Of a stretch of 42,003 nucleotides of DNA, positions 32,466-40,266 are shown in pieces. The notes under the pieces were generated by a model, which worked only from the letters and a program-made list of their open reading frames with translations, did not search any database and had not been told where the DNA came from. Each line of letters starts with the position of its first letter. Position 1 is the stretch's first letter. The DNA comes from CAYWJT01 sp964458655 (lineage in GTDB: Bacteria; Acidobacteriota; Aminicenantia; Aminicenantales; Saccharicenantaceae), in assembly GCA_964458655.1 (NCBI GenBank), contig CAYWJT010000018.1, positions 1 to 42,003 on the forward strand. Direction: 5' to 3'. The translations under genes and the position numbers were made by a program.

Positions 32466-34441
32466 CCGTCAAGCCCAAGAAGGGGAAGGAGAAGCGCATC
32501 GGCCTGTTCGTCTGCCACTGCGGCGTCAACATCGCCAGCGTGGTGGACGTCGAAAAGGTCGCCCGGGAGCTCCAGGGCTATCCCGGCGTGGCCCTGTCCG
32601 TTGATTACATGTACATGTGTTCCGACCCCGGCCAGCAGATGATCATAGATAAGATAAAAGAGAAGCACCTGGACGGAGTCATCATCGCCGCCTGTTCGCC
32701 CACCCTGCATGAGAGGACCTTCCAGGAAGCGGCCCGGCTGGCCGGCCTCAACCCTTATCAGATCGAGATAGCCAACGTCCGGGAACAGGACAGCTGGGTC
32801 CATTCCGACATCGAGAAGGCCACCAGGAAAGCCATAAAGATCGTCAAGGCCAGCGTGGCCAAGGCCCTGCTGAACGAGAACCTGGAACCGATCAAGGTCC
32901 CGGTCAACAGGAGGGCCCTGGTCATCGGCGGAGGCATCAGCGGCCTGCAGGCCGCCCTGGACATCGCCGATCACGGCCATGAGGTCCTGCTGGTCGAGAA
33001 GGCCCCTTCCATCGGGGGCAAGATGATCCAGCTGTCGGAGACCTTCCCGACGCTCGATTGCTCCCAGTGCATCCTGACCCCAAAGATGGTCGATGTCTCA
33101 CGCCACCCCCGGATCAAGCTCCTGACCTACCACGAGGTGGATTCCATCTCCGGTTATGTCGGCAACTTCAAGGTCCGGATAAGGAAGAAGGCCAGGTACG
33201 TCGACGAGAACCTCTGTAACCTTTGCGGGGAGTGCGAGAAAGTCTGCCCCCAGATCGTGCCGGACGAGTTCAACATGGGCCTTTCCTTCCGCAAAGCCAT
33301 ATACATGCCCTTCCCGCAGGCCGTGCCCGGGACCTATACCCTGGACGCGGAGCACTGTCTCGGCCTCAACCCCGTCCGGTGCGGCAAATGCAAGGACGTC
33401 TGCGAGAAGAAAGCCATCGATTACGACATGAAGGAGAAGGTGTTCGAGGAAGAGGTCGGGGCCATCGTCGTGGCCACGGGCTACGACCTCTATGCCATGC
33501 AAGCCCTGGAGGAGTACGGCGGCGAGAAGTACGAAGACGTCATCAGCGGGCTGGAGTTCGAGCGCATCCTGTCGGCCTCCGGCCCGACGGGCGGGGTCGT
33601 CCGCAGGCCTTCCGACGGCAAGATACCCAAGTCCGTCGTCTTCATCCAGTGCTGTGGCTCCCGCGACACGGAGAAACACAACCCGTATTGCTCGAAGATC
33701 TGCTGCATGTACACGGCCAAGCACGCCATGCTCTACAAGCACCGCGTCCACGACGGCCAGGCCATGGTGTTCTACATCGACGTCCGGACCGGCGGCAAGG
33801 CTTTCGACGAGTTCTACCAGAGGGCCGTCGAGGAGGAGAAGGTCCTCTATATCAGAGGCAAGGTTTCCAAGATCTTCAAGGAAGGGGACAAGCTCATCGT
33901 CTGGGGCGTCGACACCCTGACCGGGAAGAAAGTGGAGGTCGAAGCCGACCTGGTCGTCCTGGCCATGGCCATGGTCAAGGCCGAAGGCGTCGAGGACCTG
34001 CTCAAGAAATTGAACATCGCGACCGACCTCCACGGCTTCCTGTCCGAGGCCCATCCCAAGCTGCGGCCCGTCGAGAGCCTCAACGCCGGCTTCTACCTGG
34101 CCGGCTGCGCCCACGGCCCCAAGGACATCCCCGAGGCCGTGGCCCAGGCCTCGGCCGCCGCGTCCAAAGTGGGCGGCCTGTTCGCCCAGAAGGAACTCCT
34201 GCATGAGCCGACGGTCGTGCCGGTCAACGACGAGCTGTGTTCGGGCTGCGGCATCTGCATCACGGTCTGCCCCTATTCGGCCCGGAGCCTGGACCCGGTC
34301 CGCCACGTCGCGGTCGTCAACGAAGTTCTTTGTGAGGGCTGCGGCGCCTGCGCGGCCGCCTGCCCGAGCGGGGCGGCCCAGCAGCGGAACCAGACGGATG
34401 AACAGATCTTTTCCATGCTTACAGCCATGTTGAGGGAATGA
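32462..34441 (+). CDS. hdrA: Heterodisulfide reductase subunit A-like flavoprotein
   Basis: A 659-residue HdrA-type FAD protein, the expected electron-bifurcating subunit. The N-terminal region has FVCHCGVNI (C18/C20). The FAD Rossmann motif is VIGGGISGLQAALDIADHGHEV (GGGISG at 156-161). LDCSQCILTPKM (C200/C203) is a strongly conserved HdrA block. Ferredoxin-like sites occur at C252-C262 and C307-C314 (CNLCGECEKVC, CGKCKDVC), and two complete [4Fe-4S] motifs close the protein (from C593 and C624). Size equals methanogen HdrA, and there is no fused MvhD or selenocysteine. It overlaps hdrB and mvhD by four bases each. Confidence 0.94.
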   Translation: MTVKPKKGKEKRIGLFVCHCGVNIASVVDVEKVARELQGYPGVALSVDYMYMCSDPGQQMIIDKIKEKHLDGVIIAACSPTLHERTFQEAARLAGLNPYQIEIANVREQDSWVHSDIEKATRKAIKIVKASVAKALLNENLEPIKVPVNRRALVIGGGISGLQAALDIADHGHEVLLVEKAPSIGGKMIQLSETFPTLDCSQCILTPKMVDVSRHPRIKLLTYHEVDSISGYVGNFKVRIRKKARYVDENLCNLCGECEKVCPQIVPDEFNMGLSFRKAIYMPFPQAVPGTYTLDAEHCLGLNPVRCGKCKDVCEKKAIDYDMKEKVFEEEVGAIVVATGYDLYAMQALEEYGGEKYEDVISGLEFERILSASGPTGGVVRRPSDGKIPKSVVFIQCCGSRDTEKHNPYCSKICCMYTAKHAMLYKHRVHDGQAMVFYIDVRTGGKAFDEFYQRAVEEEKVLYIRGKVSKIFKEGDKLIVWGVDTLTGKKVEVEADLVVLAMAMVKAEGVEDLLKKLNIATDLHGFLSEAHPKLRPVESLNAGFYLAGCAHGPKDIPEAVAQASAAASKVGGLFAQKELLHEPTVVPVNDELCSGCGICITVCPYSARSLDPVRHVAVVNEVLCEGCGACAAACPSGAAQQRNQTDEQIFSMLTAMLRE

Positions 34442-34881
34442 CCATGTTCGAACCGCAAATCATGTGTTTTATCTGCAAGTGGTGCACGTCAGCCGCGGCC
34501 GATATGGCGGGGACATCCCGCATACAGTACGCTCCCACGACCACGAATATTCGGATCATGTGCTCGAGCCGCATCGACCCCCAGCACATCCTTTACGCGT
34601 TCAGGGAAGGCGCGGACGGGGTGCTCATCGGAGGCTGTCACCCGGGCGACTGCCATTATGTGGAGGGAAATTACAAGACCCTGCGCCGCGTGACCCTTTT
34701 CAAGGTCATGCTCAGGGACCTGGGCATCGACCCCGCCCGGCTGCGTCTGGAGTGGATCTCGGCGGCGGAGGGGCAGAAGTTCGCGGCGACGGTCAATGAA
34801 TTCACGGAGCAGATCCGGGCCCTGGGCCCGCTCAATTTCAAGGAAAAAGCGCTCTTTCAAGAGGTGGTCAGCGATGAATAA
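34438..34881 (+). CDS. mvhD: MvhD-like iron-sulfur subunit linking hydrogenase and HdrA
   Basis: A 147-residue MvhD/FlpD-type protein. Conserved cysteines are C10, C13 and C16 (MCFICKWC), C42 (IRIMCSSRIDP), and C67/C72 (GGCHPGDC), the ligands of the MvhD cluster. In Methanothermobacter this protein carries electrons from MvhAG to HdrA. Its occurrence together with MvhGA and HdrABC in one operon supports a complete Mvh-Hdr complex here. The start ATG overlaps the hdrA stop. A second ATG two codons on is equally possible. Confidence 0.93.
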   Translation: MTMFEPQIMCFICKWCTSAAADMAGTSRIQYAPTTTNIRIMCSSRIDPQHILYAFREGADGVLIGGCHPGDCHYVEGNYKTLRRVTLFKVMLRDLGIDPARLRLEWISAAEGQKFAATVNEFTEQIRALGPLNFKEKALFQEVVSDE

Positions 34882-35653
34882 GAAAGAAGCAAAACCCAAG
34901 AAACCCCAGGCCGGCGGCAAACCGGCCGTCGAGCCCATGGTGCCGATCTACATCATGGGCAAACGCTATGAAGTGCCGGCTTCCCTGACTATCCAGAAAG
35001 CCCTGGAATATGCCGGTTACCAGCTCATCCGCGGCTGCGGCTGCCGGGGCGGCATCTGCGGCGCCTGCGGCACGGTCTACCGTTTCCCGAATTCCTACCG
35101 GATCGAGGTCGGCCTGGCCTGCCAGACCGTCGTCCAGCCGGACATGTACATCACCCAGATACCGTTCTTCCCGGGCAACAAGGCCGTCTATGATATCGAG
35201 AAACTGCCGGCTGAAGGTTCGACCCTGGCCGCCCTTTATCCCGAGATCTTCAAGTGCGTCGGCTGCGGCACCTGCACCAGGAGCTGCCCCATGGACATCG
35301 ACGTCCTGGGCTACGTCTCGAAGGCGATCCAGGGCGACCTCCGGGCCGTGGCCGAGTCTTCCTTCGACTGTGTGATGTGCGGGCTGTGCTCGGCCCGCTG
35401 CCCGGCCGAGGAGGTCCAGTACAACGTCGCCATCCTGGCCCGCCGTCTTTACGCCCGTCACCTGGTGCCCAAGGATAGCCACCTGGAGAAGGCGGTCAGG
35501 GCGGTTGAAAAGAAGGCCTTTGACCAGGCCCTCCGCGAGCTGAAGAAGATGAGCGTCGACAGCCTCAAGAAGCTCTACAAGGAACTCGAGATAGAGCCCG
35601 ACATCGCCGACGTATCCTGGACGCCCAAGGACAAATCCTATCTGGGAGAATGA
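34874..35653 (+). CDS. Fumarate reductase/TfrB-like iron-sulfur protein ([2Fe-2S] plus two [4Fe-4S])
   Basis: A 259-residue protein from the ATG at 34874, overlapping the mvhD stop. Residues 24-95 are a plant-type [2Fe-2S] ferredoxin domain (C55, C57, C62, C65 and C83 in GCGCRGGICGAC and LACQT). Residues 125-180 hold CVGCGTCTRSC and CVMCGLCSARC, two full [4Fe-4S] motifs. Classical FrdB/SdhB has a [3Fe-4S] site in the last position and docks on a membrane anchor. This protein instead has an HdrC-like pair and a charged helical tail (about 190-259) with no hydrophobic surface segment. It resembles the N-terminal part of thiol:fumarate reductase TfrB, without its CCG domains. Confidence 0.85.
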   Translation: MNKKEAKPKKPQAGGKPAVEPMVPIYIMGKRYEVPASLTIQKALEYAGYQLIRGCGCRGGICGACGTVYRFPNSYRIEVGLACQTVVQPDMYITQIPFFPGNKAVYDIEKLPAEGSTLAALYPEIFKCVGCGTCTRSCPMDIDVLGYVSKAIQGDLRAVAESSFDCVMCGLCSARCPAEEVQYNVAILARRLYARHLVPKDSHLEKAVRAVEKKAFDQALRELKKMSVDSLKKLYKELEIEPDIADVSWTPKDKSYLGE

Positions 35654-35656
35654 CCC

Positions 35657-37330
35657 ATGCCTTACACCCCCGAATTGAAAGAACTGATTAAGAGAGTGGA
35701 AAGGACGCGGCCCGCCCGGGTCGAAAAGAAGCTGGCGGGAGCGGAATTCCCGGCCATGTCCCTTCAGGAACGTGAGGCCATCCTCAAGTACCACCCGGAC
35801 TTCAAAGAAGAGGGCCGGACGGAGATCCTGGTCGGCCCGAGCAAGGGCTACCGGATAGCCAAGGAGATGGTCAGCCTGCTCCACGCCAGGAGCCGGGTGG
35901 ACCCCGACGCCGTCGACCTCAGCCGGGTCGACTATGAGACCGACGTGCTGATCATAGGGGCCGGTGGAGCCGGCTCTTCGGCCGCCCTCATGGCCAGGGA
36001 GAACGGCGCCCGGGTCATCATGGCCACCAAGCTCCGCATCGGCGACGCCAACACCATGATGGCCGAAGGCGGCATCCAGGCCGCCATCAAAAATTGGAAG
36101 GATTCGCCCTACTATCATTATCTCGACGTCATGGGCGGCGGGCATTTCAAGAACGACCCGGAGCTCGTCGAAACGCTCGTCCTGGAGGCGCCCAAGGTCA
36201 TGGCTTGGCTGGAAAAGCTCGGGACGATGTTCTCCAAGCACGAGGACGGCACCTATATGGCCATGCACGGCGGCGGCACTTCCCGCAAGCGCATGCATTA
36301 CGCCGGCGACATCACCGGAGCCGAGATCATGCGGACGCTGCGGGACGAGGTCAAGAACCACCCCGACGACGTCAAGATCCTGGAGTTCTCTCCGGCCGTG
36401 GAGCTCATCCTTAACGAACACGGGGCCTGCGTCGGGGCCCTGCTCTACAACTTGGAGACAGAGGAATACATCATCGTCCGGGCCAAGGCCGTCATCCTGG
36501 CGACCGGCGGGTCGGGCCGCCTGCACATCCAGGACTTCATGACCACCAACCATTACGGAGCCACCGGTGACGGCCTCGTCATGGCCTACAGGGCCGGCGT
36601 TCCCGTGAAATTCCTCCATACCGTCCAGTACCATCCGACCGGCGCGGTCTTTCCGGAACAGGCCGAAGGGCTCCTGATAACCGAGAAGTTCAGGGGGGCG
36701 GGGGCCAACGTGCTCAACATCGACGGCGAGCAGTTCGTCTATGAGCGTGAGCCGCGCGACGTCGAGGCGGCGGCTTTTATACGCGAGTGCCTGGAGCGGG
36801 GCAAGGGCGTGCCGACGCCGACCGGCAAGTTAGGGGTCTGGCTGGACTCGCCCATGATCGACATCCTAAAAGGGGAAGGCGCGGTCCGCAGGGAGTTCCC
36901 GGGCAAGTGGATACTTTTCCACCGATACGGAATAGACATCAGCAAGGAGCCGATGCTGGTCTATCCGACGCTGCACTACCAGAACGGCGGGCTGGAGATA
37001 AACAACCGGACGGAAACGCGCGTCCCCGGCCTGTTCGCCGCGGGCGAGGTCAGCGGCGGCATCCACGGGGAGAACCGCCTGATGGGTAACTCGCTGCTGG
37101 ACGTGCTTGTCTTCGGCCGGATCGCTGGCTGCGCGGCCGCGGAATATGTCAAGGGCGCCGACCTGAAAGGGGCGCCTTCCCTCGACCACGTGCGGGCGTA
37201 TCATAAAGAACTGGAAAAGGCGGGAGTGACGTTCGACAGCCGGGTGGCGCCGATGTTGCTGCCGGACTATTCTAACCCTGAGGTGCGCAAGAAGCAGCTT
37301 ACGGCCAGGTATCACGGCACGCTGAGATAA
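35657..37330 (+). CDS. Soluble fumarate reductase/succinate dehydrogenase-like flavoprotein (FrdA/TfrA family)
   Basis: A 557-residue flavoprotein. The FAD motif GAGGAGSSAALMA begins at residue 101, after an unusually long N-terminal extension of about 93 residues. Catalytic residues of the fumarate site are recognisable: H326 (QYHPTGAV), R346 (EKFRGAGA), the histidine of LHYQNGG and the arginine of GENRLMGNSLLD. The histidine that binds FAD covalently in SdhA/FrdA is replaced (ANTMMAEGGIQ instead of SHT-x-x-AQGGI), so FAD is probably noncovalent. No membrane anchor genes (frdCD/sdhCD) are present. The context (HdrABC before, Kor and fumarase after) favours fumarate reduction with electrons from the Hdr module. 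Another enoate or the succinate oxidation direction cannot be excluded. Confidence 0.87.
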   Translation: MPYTPELKELIKRVERTRPARVEKKLAGAEFPAMSLQEREAILKYHPDFKEEGRTEILVGPSKGYRIAKEMVSLLHARSRVDPDAVDLSRVDYETDVLIIGAGGAGSSAALMARENGARVIMATKLRIGDANTMMAEGGIQAAIKNWKDSPYYHYLDVMGGGHFKNDPELVETLVLEAPKVMAWLEKLGTMFSKHEDGTYMAMHGGGTSRKRMHYAGDITGAEIMRTLRDEVKNHPDDVKILEFSPAVELILNEHGACVGALLYNLETEEYIIVRAKAVILATGGSGRLHIQDFMTTNHYGATGDGLVMAYRAGVPVKFLHTVQYHPTGAVFPEQAEGLLITEKFRGAGANVLNIDGEQFVYEREPRDVEAAAFIRECLERGKGVPTPTGKLGVWLDSPMIDILKGEGAVRREFPGKWILFHRYGIDISKEPMLVYPTLHYQNGGLEINNRTETRVPGLFAAGEVSGGIHGENRLMGNSLLDVLVFGRIAGCAAAEYVKGADLKGAPSLDHVRAYHKELEKAGVTFDSRVAPMLLPDYSNPEVRKKQLTARYHGTLR

Positions 37331-37350
37331 TCCATGGACGAGGTTCAAAC

Positions 37351-37629
37351 ATGCCTGTAAGGCAAAGGGAAAAACCGTTCGGGCAGCCCAAGCCGAGGAC
37401 GCCGCACGGCGAGATCATCATCCTGGAGGAACGCTGCAAGGGCTGCGGCTTCTGCGTCGAATACTGCCCTCACCACGTTCTGGTCGTATCGACGAAGTTC
37501 AACTCCAAAGGCTATCACCCGCCGGAGGTGGTCAAGCCCGAACTCTGCGTGAACTGCGGCTTCTGCCGCATGGTCTGTCCGGAGTTCGCCATCTACACCT
37601 ATGAACCGACAACCGGGGAAAAACCATGA
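37351..37629 (+). CDS. korD: 2-Oxoglutarate:ferredoxin oxidoreductase delta subunit (ferredoxin-like)
   Basis: A 92-residue ferredoxin-type subunit with two [4Fe-4S] motifs, CKGCGFCVEYCP (about residues 30-41) and CVNCGFCRMVCP (about 64-75). It matches KorD/delta subunits that accompany KorAB. Its end overlaps the alpha subunit start by four bases. Confidence 0.92.
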   Translation: MPVRQREKPFGQPKPRTPHGEIIILEERCKGCGFCVEYCPHHVLVVSTKFNSKGYHPPEVVKPELCVNCGFCRMVCPEFAIYTYEPTTGEKP

Positions 37630-38795
37630 AAGCAGACCCTAAAGGAGTGCTCACCGGCTCCCACTTCATGGACGGTGACTTCGCCTGCTGTGAAGGCGCC
37701 CTGGCGGCCGGCTGCCGCTTCGTGGCCGGCTACCCCATAACGCCTTCGACGGAGGTCGTCGAGAGATTCGCCCGGCGGGCGCCTCTCGTGGAGGGCGCTT
37801 TTTTCATCCAGATGGAGGACGAGCTGGCGGCCTCGATCGCCATCCAGGGGGCGGTCTGGGCCGGCAAGAAGGCCATGACCGTGACGAGCGGGCCGGGCTT
37901 TTCGCTGATGATGGAGCATATCGGCCTGGCGGCCATGACCGAGACCCCTTGCGTATTCGTGGACGTCCAGCGCGGCGGGCCTTCCACCGGGCTGCCGACG
38001 CTGCCGGGCCAGGCCGACATGATGCAGGCCCGCTGGGGTTCGCACGGCGATTATGAGATCATCGCCATATCGCCGAACTCGCCGCAGGAATGCTTCGACC
38101 TGACGATCGACGCCTTCAACCTGTCGGAGCAGTACCGGGTGCCGGTGATGTTCATGATGGACGAGAGCGTCGGGCACATGATGGAGAGGGTGGTCATCCC
38201 TCCCGCGGACAGCATCGAGGTCGTTCCGCGGCGCTATACCAAGCTTGCGCCCGGCGAATACCTGCCGTTCAAGCCCGGCGAGGACCTGGTCCCGGACATG
38301 TTCAAGGCCGGGGACGGCTACCGCGTCCACGTCACCGGGCTGACCCATGATTTCAGGGGCTATCCGGACATGAGCGCGGAGACCCAGGAGCAGCTCGTCC
38401 ATCGGCTGGTGGACAAGATCCGGGTCAACGCTCCCAAGATCTGGCGCTACGAAGAGTTCGGGGTCGAGGATGCCGATGTGGTCGTAGTCACGTACGGCAT
38501 CACCTCCCGCCTGACCATCGACGCCCTGGAGCTCGCCCGCAAGGAGGGCGTCAAGGCCGGCATGCTGCGGTTGATCGTGGTCTGGCCCTTCCCCGAGAGG
38601 CGCATCTTCGAGCTCGCTTCAGCGGGCAAGGCTTTGGTGACGGCCGAGATGAACTACGGCCAAGTATTCTATGAAGTCGACCGCTGCGCCCGGGGCAAGG
38701 CGCCCGTCCTGCTCGCCGGCCATGGCGGCGGAGCCGTCCATCGAGTCGAGGATATAGCCGAGAAGATAATGGAGGCATACCGGTGTCGGTCCTGA
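37626..38795 (+). CDS. korA: 2-Oxoglutarate:ferredoxin oxidoreductase alpha subunit
   Basis: A 389-residue alpha subunit of a 2-oxoacid:ferredoxin oxidoreductase. It shows FVAGYPITPSTEVVE (residues 32-46), the catalytic-loop QMEDELAAS (62-70) and the TSGPGFSLMMEHIG and QRGGPSTGLPTLPGQAD blocks (the latter key for the Kor/Vor clan). It interconverts succinyl-CoA + CO2 + reduced ferredoxin with 2-oxoglutarate. Branched-chain 2-oxoacid specificity is an alternative, but neighbouring fumarase, fumarate-reductase-like and SucCD genes support 2-oxoglutarate. It overlaps the beta subunit by 13 bases. Confidence 0.91.
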   Translation: MKADPKGVLTGSHFMDGDFACCEGALAAGCRFVAGYPITPSTEVVERFARRAPLVEGAFFIQMEDELAASIAIQGAVWAGKKAMTVTSGPGFSLMMEHIGLAAMTETPCVFVDVQRGGPSTGLPTLPGQADMMQARWGSHGDYEIIAISPNSPQECFDLTIDAFNLSEQYRVPVMFMMDESVGHMMERVVIPPADSIEVVPRRYTKLAPGEYLPFKPGEDLVPDMFKAGDGYRVHVTGLTHDFRGYPDMSAETQEQLVHRLVDKIRVNAPKIWRYEEFGVEDADVVVVTYGITSRLTIDALELARKEGVKAGMLRLIVVWPFPERRIFELASAGKALVTAEMNYGQVFYEVDRCARGKAPVLLAGHGGGAVHRVEDIAEKIMEAYRCRS

Positions 38796-39685
38796 AAGAA
38801 CTGGAAAAAGCATCCCTCAGTCCCGCGCCCGGCCAGACCAGCCCGGAGAAGCATCCCATGGACGATTTCATGCGGATGGACCGGATGCCGCACATCTGGT
38901 GCCCGACCTGCGGCATAGGCGTGAGCGTGAACTGCTTCGCCAAGGCCCTGGAGAAATGCGGGTTCCCGCTCGACCAGGTCGTGGTCGTCTCGGGGATAGG
39001 CTGCACGGGCCGCGTGGCCGGATATGTCAAGGTCGACTCCTTCCACACCACGCACGGCCGGGCCATTCCCTTCGCCACGGGCCTGAAGCTGGCCAACCCG
39101 AAGCTGCATGTCGTCGTTTTCAGCGGCGACGGCGACATAATCGCCATCGGCGGCAACCATTTCCTCAACGCCGCCCGCCGCAACATCGACATCACGGTCA
39201 TCTGCATCAACAACTTCAACTACGCCATGACCGGCGGGCAGCTGGCGCCGACCACGCCGGAAAGTTCCATTCTGTCCACCACTCCCTTCGGGAGTTATGA
39301 AAAGCCGTTCAACCTGCCTTTCCTCGCGGAATCGGCCGGGGCGGTCTACGTCGCCCGCTGGACCTCCCTCCACATATACAACCAGACCAATGCCATGATC
39401 GAGGCCATGAAGAAGCCGGGCTTCAAGTTCATCGAGATCCTGGCCCCCTGTCCCACCATCTTCGAACGCCAACAGAAGTTCGGCGACGGGCTGGACCGGC
39501 TCCGCTGGTACTGCGAAAACAGCGAGATCCTGAACGGGGCCAGCACCAAGGAAGTGGATATCAAGCTCAACGAAAGAGTGATCGTCGGCAAGTTCGTGGA
39601 CATAGAGCGGCCGACCTATCTTGAGAGCATGAACGCTCATTTCAAAGAGAGGCTTGGCGACCGCTACAAGCCTTACGAGGGATAA
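38783..39685 (+). CDS. korB: 2-Oxoglutarate:ferredoxin oxidoreductase beta subunit (TPP-binding)
   Basis: A 300-residue thiamine diphosphate-binding beta subunit. The start is GTG at 38783, inside the korA end. CPTCGIG (40-46) and a later cysteine (C74, GIGCTG) belong to the [4Fe-4S] site. The TPP/magnesium motif runs from GDGD (115-118) to NNFNYAMTGGQ (143-153). It catalyses the decarboxylation/carboxylation chemistry, and electrons go to or come from ferredoxin through KorD. Confidence 0.92.
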   Translation: MSVLKELEKASLSPAPGQTSPEKHPMDDFMRMDRMPHIWCPTCGIGVSVNCFAKALEKCGFPLDQVVVVSGIGCTGRVAGYVKVDSFHTTHGRAIPFATGLKLANPKLHVVVFSGDGDIIAIGGNHFLNAARRNIDITVICINNFNYAMTGGQLAPTTPESSILSTTPFGSYEKPFNLPFLAESAGAVYVARWTSLHIYNQTNAMIEAMKKPGFKFIEILAPCPTIFERQQKFGDGLDRLRWYCENSEILNGASTKEVDIKLNERVIVGKFVDIERPTYLESMNAHFKERLGDRYKPYEG

Positions 39686-39686
39686 G

Positions 39687-40235
39687 ATGGCGCGAACAGA
39701 GATACGGATCGGCGGGTTCGGCGGTCAGGGCGTGATACTGACCGGCTATGTCATCGGCAAGGCGGCCTCGCTTTACGACAACAAAAACGCCACCATGACC
39801 CAATCCTTCGGCCCGGAGGCCAGGGGCAGCGCCTGCAGCTCCCAGGTGGTCATATCCGAGGGCGCCATCCTGAATCCCTACGTCCGGCATCCCACTGTCA
39901 TGGTCATCATGAGCCAAGAGGCCTTCGCGAAATTCGCGCCGAGGCTCGACCCCCACGGCATGATGATCATCGAAGAGGAGCTGGTCGACCCCAAAGGCCT
40001 CCCGCCGACGGTCAAGGTCCTCGGCATCCCGGCCACCCGCATCGCGGAAGGCCTTGGCCGCAAGGTCGTCCTGAACATGGTCATGGCCGGGTTCTTCACC
40101 GCGGTCACCGGCCTGGTGTCCCGGGAAGCCATGCGGAAGGCGGTCGAGACCTCGGTGCCCAGGGGGACGGAGGAGCTCAACTTGCTGGCGTTCGAGAAGG
40201 GCTACGAATACGGCCTGAGCAAGGCCGGGTCTTGA
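39687..40235 (+). CDS. korC: 2-Oxoglutarate:ferredoxin oxidoreductase gamma subunit
   Basis: A 182-residue gamma subunit. The ATG at 39687 is chosen since RIGGFGGQGVILTG follows directly, as in other family members, and the longer frame only repeats the korB end. The GFGGQG loop, the block FGPEARGS and the terminal NLLAFEKGYE are typical. It begins one base after the korB stop (taag-atg arrangement) and completes the order korDABC. Confidence 0.92.
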   Translation: MARTEIRIGGFGGQGVILTGYVIGKAASLYDNKNATMTQSFGPEARGSACSSQVVISEGAILNPYVRHPTVMVIMSQEAFAKFAPRLDPHGMMIIEEELVDPKGLPPTVKVLGIPATRIAEGLGRKVVLNMVMAGFFTAVTGLVSREAMRKAVETSVPRGTEELNLLAFEKGYEYGLSKAGS

Positions 40236-40266
40236 ATCCCGGCCGGTCCCGCGAGGAGGAGAGACA

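Noticed and set aside
34868..36634. A 588-codon minus-strand open frame opposite the FrdA-like gene
   Set aside because: No family resemblance, and it covers two coupled plus-strand genes with catalytic and cluster residues.
37351..40235. Kor genes considered as pyruvate:ferredoxin oxidoreductase
   Set aside because: The four-subunit order and the alpha subunit blocks fit the 2-oxoglutarate/2-oxoisovalerate group, and the neighbours are TCA enzymes. Pyruvate specificity is not supported, but the branched-chain alternative stays open.
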